From Planctomycetaceae bacterium (GTDB lineage: Bacteria > Planctomycetota > Planctomycetia > Planctomycetales > Planctomycetaceae): DNA of 5,620 nt. Positions 1 through 5,620 of this stretch are shown here, in pieces. The notes below the pieces were generated by a model. That model was given only the letters and a program-made list of their open reading frames with translations, had not been told where the DNA came from and ran no database searches. Numbering within the stretch: the first letter of the stretch is position 1; each line of letters opens with the position of its first letter. The stretch spans positions 1-5,620 of the forward strand of contig JAGQQP010000309.1 in assembly GCA_020426085.1 (NCBI GenBank), in the 5' to 3' direction. The translations under genes were made by a program, and so were the position numbers.

Positions 1-1
1 C

Positions 2-1252
2 GGGATGCATGATCCGCAGCACATTCTGGAGATTCGCGCGAAGTTGCAATCGGTGGTTGCCACGAATATCAAAGCGAAACAGAATCCCGACAGCTGTTTT
101 CCCCTGGAGCCGGCGGAAGTGTATTATGAATCATCGCCTGACAACGAACGGAACTGGGTGAGCTTTCGCGATCCGTTTTATTTTCATGAAGGCGATCACA
201 GCTGGTTATTGATGGCGGCTCGAGTGAATGACGGGCCGCTGGTGCGACGAGGCTGTGTGGGACTGATGGAAGAAGTCGCCCCCAATCAGTTTCAGGCTTT
301 GCCTCCATTGCATGCACCGATGATTTATGACGACATCGAAGTCCCGAATCTGTTTCGGATTGACGGCGATTATTATCTGATCGGCAGTCTGCGGGAAGAT
401 GCCAAGATTCGTTACTGGCATACGGAGAATCTGGATAAGCCCTGGCGTAACTATTACGACAATGTTCTGCTGGCGCAGGGTAATTATGCCGGCCGCATCT
501 GTCGGGATGATAAAGGGATTCTGCTCTGGAATTTTTATACCAGTTCGCCACACGATCGGACTGTGAATAATCTGCTGCCACCTCCCAAACGGCTGGAGCG
601 GCTTCCTAACGGACAGCTCCGCGCCAGAACATATGAAGGAATTCTGGAACGCGTGATCGATCGACTCGATTCCCACCGATTGCACGTGTTAAAAGGGACT
701 CACGAAGAATCATTTTTCCGTGTGGACGATGGATCGCTGAAGGTGGTGAGTGAAGCCGGTTATCAGGGGTTTGTGTTCAATGAAGAAGTCGACTGCTTTC
801 TGTTGAAGTGTCGTTTTTCGATGCAGGGAGATGGCAAATGCGGCATCCTGATTCGCATCGACGCAGAATCGTATGACGGATATTACCTGTCGCTGGATCT
901 GTTGAAAGGGATCGCTCAGTTTCGTTCCTGGAAAACGGGAGAAGAGAAGTCGGGCGAGAACATGATGCAGTTTGAGTCGCTGCAGGATGGTTTCTGGCGG
1001 GTGAGGGATCCCGAAGATGTCGAGATTCAAATGCTATCGTTCGGCAGTTATCACGAGTTGAGTGTGAATGGGGGCGTGGTGCTCTCGCTGGCGAACGCGA
1101 CCTTCAACAGTGGGATGCTGGGTTTCTATGTGGAGACAGCGACACTGCAGATCAACCATCTGGAAGTGCACCGCCTCGAGCCACCCACTCAGTCCGACGA
1201 TCACCTTGCCAGTGGCTGGCGGAAGAATGATCACGTGGAAGAAGACAAGTGA
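2..1252 (+). CDS. GH32-like glycoside hydrolase, probably 5'-partial, with a C-terminal beta-sandwich-like domain
   Basis: This is probably an enzyme of the GH32/GH43 five-bladed beta-propeller superfamily acting on fructosides or related sugars; the substrate cannot be read from the sequence. Counting from the ATG at 5, FRDP lies at residues 54-57 and matches the GH32 RDP motif, whose Asp stabilises the transition state. DIEVPNLF at 110-117 followed by GDYYLIGS matches the GH32 acid/base region, with Glu112 as the likely acid/base; the usual Cys after Glu is Val here. The PPPKRLERLPNGQL stretch (192-205) resembles the strand that closes the GH32 propeller. Residues about 233-392 form a beta-rich, lectin-like sandwich (GILIRID, YYLSLDL, HELSVNG, GMLGFYVE). 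The first blade with the nucleophile motif (NDPNG) is absent, and the reading frame is open to the window edge with no ribosome site visible before the ATG at 5. I therefore think translation starts upstream. No signal peptide can be judged. The gene ends 46 bases before the convergent transporter gene. The family call is fairly good; specificity is unknown. Confidence 0.68.
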   Translation, partial: GMHDPQHILEIRAKLQSVVATNIKAKQNPDSCFPLEPAEVYYESSPDNERNWVSFRDPFYFHEGDHSWLLMAARVNDGPLVRRGCVGLMEEVAPNQFQALPPLHAPMIYDDIEVPNLFRIDGDYYLIGSLREDAKIRYWHTENLDKPWRNYYDNVLLAQGNYAGRICRDDKGILLWNFYTSSPHDRTVNNLLPPPKRLERLPNGQLRARTYEGILERVIDRLDSHRLHVLKGTHEESFFRVDDGSLKVVSEAGYQGFVFNEEVDCFLLKCRFSMQGDGKCGILIRIDAESYDGYYLSLDLLKGIAQFRSWKTGEEKSGENMMQFESLQDGFWRVRDPEDVEIQMLSFGSYHELSVNGGVVLSLANATFNSGMLGFYVETATLQINHLEVHRLEPPTQSDDHLASGWRKNDHVEEDK

Positions 1253-1298
1253 ATGAATCGTGTGTCAAGAAGATCCGGACACGTGTATCTATTAGAAT

Positions 1299-2744
1299 TT
1301 ATCCATGAGTATAAGGCAGCAGCAGGCTGACGGCGGTTCTTAGTGCCAGGAAAATCGAAGAGATCAATCCAATGAAGCCGAGAATTTTCATCCAGGCGGG
1401 AATGGAGTTCTCGCCTTTCATGTCGGCGCGGGTAGCCAGCCAGAGCATGGCGATTGCCAGCATGGGAATTCCCAGCACGGTCAGTGACTGAGCAAAGATA
1501 ATCAGTGCCATGGGTTTCTGTCCCATGGCTTTTGTATAAATCGCGACGGCCATCCCCGTTATCAGTGCGAACACGGTGAACAGTTTGGGCCATTTCTGAT
1601 CGATGTAGCCGCCGAGTCCAAAGCCATCAGCCAGGATTGAACCACCTATCATGGCGTTGACCAGGAACGAGCTGAAAGCACCGGCGAAAATCCCCAGTGA
1701 GAAGATGACCATAGCAGAGGTTCCAAATGCAGGTTCCAGACTTTTGGAAACGTCGGCAACAGATTTCAATTCCACAACATCGGGATTGTGATAGAGAACT
1801 TTGGCGGCAGTGATTAAGACCATCATTGTGATCAATCCCAGCATGCTGATGCCAAGTGTCGAATCGATAAGTCCCTGCTTCAGATTGTCTCTGGTCCAGC
1901 CTTTTTGACGCACCAGATAAGACTGGTAAAAAGCTCCTGCAACAGAGAATGTGGTCGCATACAGAGCTACCAGCGGCGTCATTAAGTCCTGGACTTTTTC
2001 CGTTTCCGGATTCCATTTTGGTAGAATCGTATCAAAGGTACCGGGGGGAATGGACGGGATAAAACCAGTCAAGGCAGCCAGCCAGTCCGGTTTTACTTGA
2101 AAAAGATTGATGGCAAAGGCAACCATCATGATCCCCACCAGCAACTTCATTAATTTTTCAATGATGCCGTAGAGATGTTTAAAACCATAGAGTGCCAGAA
2201 TAATGAAAGCATTCATAAAAATGATAATCAGAATCGGAATCGTAGTGGACGCCATCGATTCCTTTTTCTTTACATCCTCGACTGGTTTCGCAGCAGCCAG
2301 GGGATCAGCGTCTTCTGTTGAACCAGCATCGGCTTGTGGCTTATCATCAGCGGCCGGATTTTCCACCGCTTCTGCCTGGGGTGGCTCCAGGAACGGTTCG
2401 ACGGCAGCCAGGATCCCGAGGTTGTTACTGAATTGAAAACAGGCCGCAATCAGAAACAGGATGATACCTGTTGCAGCAGCAACCGGTCGACCGGCGCGTT
2501 CTGCCAGTTCATCACAGATCGTGCCTTTCAGTTGAATTCCCAGTCGTGCTGAAAGCGCCGTCATGGCAATCATCATGATGACAGCGATCACCAGCACCCA
2601 GGTCATCTGGTAGGCGTATGTGTGACCGATTTTGGAGGCCGACAGAATACTACCCGGCCCGAGTACCACCGACGCGGTAATAATGGCGGGGCCCAGACTG
2701 GCGAGAATACGTTTGAAGAAACTGGTTGGCGGCTGGTCGTTCAT
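1299..2744 (-). CDS. Divergent NRAMP-superfamily transporter (non-canonical metal site)
   Basis: This is a 481-residue inner-membrane protein with about 11 hydrophobic helices, roughly at 16-35, 46-68, 88-115, 167-187, 194-215, 255-277, 294-315, 340-368, 386-405, 411-437 and 450-475. Length, helix count and the N-terminal pattern (LGPAIITASVVLGPGSI, then SKIGHTYAYQ) fit the NRAMP (SLC11) fold, which normally couples Mn2+ or Fe2+ uptake to protons. The helix-1 metal motif DPGN is GPGS at residues 29-32, so the metal-binding Asp and Asn are both missing. Helix 6 reads GAFYQSYLV (270-278) in place of the usual MPH region. The substrate may therefore not be a classical transition metal; Mg2+ (as in NRMT relatives) or another solute is possible. 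Residues about 118-165, between helices 3 and 4, form a Pro/Ala/Asp/Glu-rich insert predicted to face the periplasm. The ATG at 2742-2744 is followed directly by a polar leader and helix 1. The bases before it are pyrimidine-rich (ATCCTCC) with no Shine-Dalgarno. The fold call is strong; the substrate is unknown. Confidence 0.85.
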   Translation of the reverse strand: MNDQPPTSFFKRILASLGPAIITASVVLGPGSILSASKIGHTYAYQMTWVLVIAVIMMIAMTALSARLGIQLKGTICDELAERAGRPVAAATGIILFLIAACFQFSNNLGILAAVEPFLEPPQAEAVENPAADDKPQADAGSTEDADPLAAAKPVEDVKKKESMASTTIPILIIIFMNAFIILALYGFKHLYGIIEKLMKLLVGIMMVAFAINLFQVKPDWLAALTGFIPSIPPGTFDTILPKWNPETEKVQDLMTPLVALYATTFSVAGAFYQSYLVRQKGWTRDNLKQGLIDSTLGISMLGLITMMVLITAAKVLYHNPDVVELKSVADVSKSLEPAFGTSAMVIFSLGIFAGAFSSFLVNAMIGGSILADGFGLGGYIDQKWPKLFTVFALITGMAVAIYTKAMGQKPMALIIFAQSLTVLGIPMLAIAMLWLATRADMKGENSIPAWMKILGFIGLISSIFLALRTAVSLLLPYTHG

Positions 2745-2796
2745 GGAGGATGCACCGTATTTTCTAAAGATAGATTAGTAATGGCTGCATCTTAAC

Positions 2797-2826
2797 AAAA
2801 CAGGCACGGAAAATGAGGTTTCCGCG
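2797..2826 (-). terminator. Probable intrinsic terminator after the nitroreductase gene
   Basis: Read on the minus strand just past the nitroreductase stop, CGCGGAAA pairs with TTTCCGTG (8 pairs, one of them G-U) around a six-base loop, followed within a few bases by TTTT (complement of 2797-2800). On the plus strand six pairs remain (2807-2812 with 2819-2824), and a run of six T follows at 2830-2835, so it might also stop plus-strand transcripts. It sits in the 89-base gap between the nitroreductase and transporter genes and suggests that they are largely separate transcripts. The call comes from visual pairing, with no energy calculation. Confidence 0.45.
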
Positions 2827-2833
2827 AGGTTTT

Positions 2834-3445
2834 TTATTCAAAACGATCGTAAATCAATACCTCATCCAGTGATAACTGTCCTCCCCGTTCATTGGCGGGG
2901 CGAATTGGTTTTCCGACGACGACGAACATGGAAATCAGAAAATCCTCTGGAAGATTGATCAGGTCGGCGACTTTGTCAAAGTCGAAACCGTCCATGGGGC
3001 AGGTATCGTAGCCCATGTCTTTGGCGACCAGCATCATGGTTTGAGCGGCCATGCCACAGGAGCGTTGCGCTTCATCACGTTCCAGCTGCTCTTCGTTTTT
3101 ATAAAATGAGAGGATCATGGGAACCAGCGCTTTCTGTACCGGTTCGGGGGCATTCTGCCAGTAACGCATCGGATCTTTCTGCCAGGACTTCATATCAGCA
3201 CAGATCACAACCAGCAGAGAGGCATCGGTCACCTGTGCCTGATTCCAAGAGGCTTCGCGGATTTTCTGCCGCAACTCAGGGTCTTTCACTACGACAAAAC
3301 GCCAGTGCTGGATATTAAAGGCGGTGGGAGAAAGCATTGTGTAAGACAGGAGTTTATGGATTTCCTCGTCTGTCATTCGATGATCGGGGTCGTAGGATTT
3401 GACAGAACGTCTTGCTTCAACTGCTTTTAAGGTTTCCATTCTCAT
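2834..3445 (-). CDS. Nitroreductase family protein (FMN-dependent NAD(P)H oxidoreductase)
   Basis: This is a 203-residue cytoplasmic flavoenzyme of the nitroreductase superfamily, typically a homodimer that uses NAD(P)H to reduce nitro-aromatics, quinones or similar acceptors. The natural substrate is not evident. The N-terminal RRSVKSY (12-18) is the FMN-phosphate-binding arginine motif. SPTAFNIQHWRFVVV (39-53) matches the SPSSxNxQPW region of NfsB-type enzymes. ASLLVVICAD (75-84) is a core strand. CGMAAQTMMLVAKDMGYDTCPMDGFD (130-155) is the helix and flavin-contacting segment, with Asp152 where NfsB has Glu. MFVVVGKP (173-180) is the conserved last core strand, and Arg187 in the tail is a candidate phosphate contact. 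The length is normal for the short NfsB-like group, and the protein appears intact. A second ATG two codons downstream (3437-3439) is an equally good start, and no clear ribosome site separates them. The gene is divergent from the AsmA-like gene and precedes the transporter gene on the same strand. The family call is secure; the symbol is not. Confidence 0.92.
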   Translation of the reverse strand: MRMETLKAVEARRSVKSYDPDHRMTDEEIHKLLSYTMLSPTAFNIQHWRFVVVKDPELRQKIREASWNQAQVTDASLLVVICADMKSWQKDPMRYWQNAPEPVQKALVPMILSFYKNEEQLERDEAQRSCGMAAQTMMLVAKDMGYDTCPMDGFDFDKVADLINLPEDFLISMFVVVGKPIRPANERGGQLSLDEVLIYDRFE

Positions 3446-3571
3446 TCACTTTAATCAATAAACACACAGAGACAAATCGAATTGCGGCTATTGCTATCAT
3501 AGGCAGTCTTCCCCCTGAATAACACTGTTTCGCGGAAATCCGGGACAGGAAATCGCCTCTTTTGATGAATA

Positions 3572-3604
3572 TCCCGACCGGGAAGCCGGAATCTTTCCGG
3601 GAAG
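3572..3604. repeat. Cluster of interleaved dyads and an 8-base direct repeat upstream of a promoter
   Basis: CCGGGAAG occurs at 3578-3585 and again at 3597-3604, 19 bases apart, close to two helical turns. Between and overlapping them is a perfect inverted repeat, CCGGAA-TCT-TTCCGG (3586-3600), and a shorter dyad, TCCC-GACC-GGGA (3572-3583). The cluster ends five bases before the proposed -35 box of the plus-strand promoter. The spacing and position would suit a dimeric regulator, but this is inference; the hairpin alone could also be a structural element. Confidence 0.4.
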
Positions 3605-3608
3605 AACA

Positions 3609-3637
3609 TTGTCGCTGCCTGAAAATCCCCATATAGT
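3609..3637 (+). promoter_or_regulatory. Candidate sigma70-type promoter for the AsmA-like gene
   Basis: TTGTCG at 3609-3614 (four of six matches to TTGACA) is separated by exactly 17 bases from TATAGT at 3632-3637 (five of six matches to TATAAT). Transcription would start near 3644, giving an untranslated leader of about 97 bases before the ATG at 3741. It is the best plus-strand match I found by eye in this intergenic region. Planctomycete promoter consensus is poorly constrained, so confidence is moderate to low. Confidence 0.4.
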
Positions 3638-3730
3638 TACCACAGCGGGCAGCCGAACAGCAGACGCCGACACGGATGATCATCACGAATGCCCTGCATC
3701 GGGTTCATCCTGCACAACGGACTCAAACAC

Positions 3731-3734
3731 AGGA
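3731..3734 (+). promoter_or_regulatory. Short ribosome binding site (AGGA) for the AsmA-like gene
   Basis: AGGA lies six bases before the ATG at 3741. There is no other ATG in frame over at least the preceding 70 bases, so this site supports 3741 as the start. Confidence 0.55.
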
Positions 3735-3740
3735 TCAGTC

Positions 3741-5620
3741 ATGTCCCAGTCAGAAACAGCCAAAGCCAAATCATCAGAGAGTGGTTCGTCAAAAGATCAG
3801 AAGAACCAGCGCGGCTCATTGGGCCGTATCTTTCTGATGCTGGTCATCGGATTCTGTGTGCTGCTCTGGTTTGCTCCGCAGATCGTCTCGCGCACCTCAC
3901 TGAAAGATTCGATCCTGCCCCGCATTCTGAAAAACTACCCGGGTGAGATACGCACCGGCGAAGTGACACTGAGCTGGGGAGAACCAGTGAAGTTTCAGAA
4001 TGTAGCGCTGGAAGATTTTGAAGGCCGGGATGTGGTTCGCATCAATCAGATCCAGACAAAAAAAACATTGTGGGAACTGGCGAAGGATCGTAAACGTGTC
4101 GGCGATGTGAATGTGGACGGCGTGACGACTTTGACTTATGTGAACGATCAGGGACTGGCGAATCAGGATCTGCTGACGGCCATCATTAATAAAGGGACAA
4201 AGGAAAATCCCGAGGGCGATCCCGATGCAAAGGAAGAGCCCAAAACGGGAACACAGCAGTCACTGACGCTGCATCTCTCTGATCTCAACATGAACGTGGT
4301 GAACGCCGCTGATGAGTCCACACCCTATCTGACGGGCATGAATATCACCGTGGTGCGCCCTGAGCTGCGTACTGATCCGATTATGGTCGAGGGCAGCTGG
4401 AAAGAGCCGATCGCGGAAAATGGGGAGGTGAAGAATCCCGCAGAAATCGAATTCCTGGTCAGTGCAGTCAAATCGGGCGAGCCGGATGCTTCGCGGTCGG
4501 GCTCATTGAAATTCAAAACCCGGTTCTTTGATCTGAAACAGTTGATGCCGCTGGTCAGCGCATTGTCACCCGGTGCGTACCTGGATGGGATTTCCAATTC
4601 CGAGATGGAAGTCAAATGGTCGGGAACGAAAGAAGCACCGCGGTTCGCCGTCAAAGGAAACTGGGAAGCAGCACCACTCGTCTTTGGTGCGCCGGAGCTG
4701 CTGGGGAACGATGAAATCTCGACCGATTACGCGAAGGGAAACATCGACCTGATGGCTGCGAATGGTGTCCTGTATTTCAAAGAAGCCAGTGCCGAATCGC
4801 AGTTGGGCAAAGTTGCATTGCAGGGGAAGTTGAACTGGGATGACCTGAAGGATGAGAGCAAACAGGAAAAGCTGGCGGGACTGTTGAATTCCCAGCTCAA
4901 ACTGTCTGGCGACCTGGATCTGGCGGAAACTGCAAAACAACTGCCGGAAACCATGCATTTAAAACCGGGTATGCAGATTACTTCGGGGACAGTCAACTTT
5001 GAAGTTTCCAACTTTGATCCAAAGCAACCGGAACAGAATCAGGCATCGACCTGGGTTGTCGACCTGAAAACATCAGATCTGACAGGCCGCAACAACGGGC
5101 AGGAAATTCGCTGGCAGCAGCCGGTCTCATTAATGATGCAGATTGTCAGACAGCCTGATTCGTTTGATATCCGTTCGCTGAAGTGTGAGTCCGATTTCCT
5201 GAAAGTGACGGGAAGCGGGAACGCCAGCGATCTGAAACTTCGACTGGAAGCGGATCTGGATCGACTTTCTGCACGCCTGGATCAGTTTGTCGATCTGCAG
5301 GCGGTGGCTTTGAAAGGCAAGATGAATGGCGAAGTGGACTTCAATGTGACAGGCGACTCGTGGGAGACAAAGTCATTTTTGAATTTCGATCACCTGCAGC
5401 TGGCGATGCCTGATCGACGGGGCTGGCAGGAACCGAAGCTGGAACTGACTGTGGAGGGGGCCGGGAAAACGGACGAGCAACAGATTCATGTGGAACGGTT
5501 CATCGTGTCACTAATTGCCGGCGCCGATGCCTTCCAGGCAAAACTCGAATCGCCGACGACTATTGATCGTCAGCGTAAAGCGGAAGCCCCTCAGCAACTG
5601 CTGCCTTTCAAAATCCATCT
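3741..5620 (+). CDS. Large AsmA/TamB-like envelope protein, 3'-partial
   Basis: The frame is open from the ATG at 3741 to the window end: 626 complete residues with no stop. The first 28 or so residues are a Ser/Lys-rich polar tail (KDQKNQR just before the membrane), followed by one transmembrane helix at about 29-47 (RIFLMLVIGFCVLLWFAPQI). The positive-inside rule puts the rest in the periplasm. That region is built of repeating amphipathic beta-strands with G-x-V/L and W-x-G turns, for example GEIRTGEVTLSWGEPVKFQNV-like strands near 68-88, SNSEMEVKWSGT (285-296), QLKLSGDLDLAE (385-396) and KGKMNGEVDFNVTGDS (525-540). This architecture is typical of the AsmA/TamB/YhdP/DUF748 group, which form long hydrophobic grooves and are linked to phospholipid transport or outer-membrane assembly. 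A charged low-complexity linker lies at 150-172. No domain boundary is certain by eye, and the C-terminal part that would separate AsmA from TamB or DUF748 types lies outside the window. The role is inferred from architecture rather than from a diagnostic motif. Confidence 0.65.
   Translation, partial: MSQSETAKAKSSESGSSKDQKNQRGSLGRIFLMLVIGFCVLLWFAPQIVSRTSLKDSILPRILKNYPGEIRTGEVTLSWGEPVKFQNVALEDFEGRDVVRINQIQTKKTLWELAKDRKRVGDVNVDGVTTLTYVNDQGLANQDLLTAIINKGTKENPEGDPDAKEEPKTGTQQSLTLHLSDLNMNVVNAADESTPYLTGMNITVVRPELRTDPIMVEGSWKEPIAENGEVKNPAEIEFLVSAVKSGEPDASRSGSLKFKTRFFDLKQLMPLVSALSPGAYLDGISNSEMEVKWSGTKEAPRFAVKGNWEAAPLVFGAPELLGNDEISTDYAKGNIDLMAANGVLYFKEASAESQLGKVALQGKLNWDDLKDESKQEKLAGLLNSQLKLSGDLDLAETAKQLPETMHLKPGMQITSGTVNFEVSNFDPKQPEQNQASTWVVDLKTSDLTGRNNGQEIRWQQPVSLMMQIVRQPDSFDIRSLKCESDFLKVTGSGNASDLKLRLEADLDRLSARLDQFVDLQAVALKGKMNGEVDFNVTGDSWETKSFLNFDHLQLAMPDRRGWQEPKLELTVEGAGKTDEQQIHVERFIVSLIAGADAFQAKLESPTTIDRQRKAEAPQQLLPFKIH

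Larger units (their letters stand above)
3446..3740. other. Divergent intergenic region
   Basis: These 295 bases lie between the starts of the nitroreductase gene (minus) and the AsmA-like gene (plus), so both genes should be controlled from here. I see the promoter candidate, the dyad cluster and the ribosome site listed separately, plus a GGAAATC direct repeat at 3534-3540 and 3548-3554. No convincing minus-strand promoter was found for the nitroreductase gene. Short open frames here are Cys/Ser/Arg-rich and do not look like real proteins. Confidence 0.6.

Noticed and set aside
69..685. Long open frames antisense to the glycoside hydrolase gene
   Set aside because: Their composition is unlike real proteins (rich in His, Arg, Ser, Cys), and they lie opposite a gene with clear family motifs.
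1259..1283. Inverted repeat GTGTC/GACAC between the convergent genes, considered as a shared terminator
   Set aside because: Only five Watson-Crick pairs with an 11-base loop and no T-run on either side; too weak to call.
2745..2800. A promoter for the transporter gene (TTGTTA followed by TAATCT on the minus strand)
   Set aside because: Spacer near 15 bases and only three matches in the -10 box; not supportable.
3472..3500. TATCAT at 3495-3500 as a -10 box
   Set aside because: No acceptable -35 box at 16 to 18 bases upstream.
3417..3686. An 89-codon minus-strand frame upstream of and overlapping the nitroreductase start
   Set aside because: Cys/Ser/Arg-rich with no recognisable fold, overlaps a real gene in another frame, and crosses the promoter region.
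3689..3946. An 85-codon plus-strand frame starting before the AsmA-like gene
   Set aside because: Mostly overlaps the start of the AsmA-like gene in another frame, and that gene has the better ribosome site, membrane anchor and an open frame of more than 600 codons.
4325..5011. Minus-strand open frames of 94-130 codons inside the AsmA-like gene
   Set aside because: Antisense shadows of a continuous plus-strand frame; no start signals or family features.

Overview
The window looks like ordinary chromosomal DNA from a bacterium with an outer membrane and roughly balanced GC. I lean towards a planctomycete such as Gimesia or a relative. The reasons are a mixed carbohydrate and membrane gene set, a large AsmA-like envelope protein, an unusual NRAMP-like transporter with an acidic insert, and weak or missing Shine-Dalgarno sites. 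This assignment is an inference from gene style; no marker gene is present.

Layout: (1) 1-1252, plus strand: the C-terminal part of a GH32-like glycoside hydrolase with a beta-sandwich-like tail; its true start probably lies before the window. (2) 1299-2744, minus strand: an 11-helix NRAMP-superfamily transporter, convergent with gene 1, that lacks the canonical metal-binding motifs and carries a long Pro/Ala/acidic loop. (3) 2834-3445, minus strand: a short FMN nitroreductase, separated from the transporter gene by 89 bases that hold a probable terminator hairpin. (4) 3446-3740: a 295-base divergent intergenic region with a plausible sigma70-type promoter and, just upstream of it, a cluster of short dyads and an 8-base direct repeat. 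(5) 3741-5620, plus strand: the N-terminal 626 residues of a large, single-helix-anchored AsmA/TamB-like protein that runs off the window.

The genes do not form an obvious joint pathway. Genes 2 and 3 share a strand, but the hairpin between them argues against tight co-transcription. Gene 4 appears to have its own promoter. I see no RNA gene, mobile element, CRISPR array or defence system. The most interesting item is the transporter with altered metal-site motifs; the second is the repeat cluster at the promoter of the AsmA-like gene.
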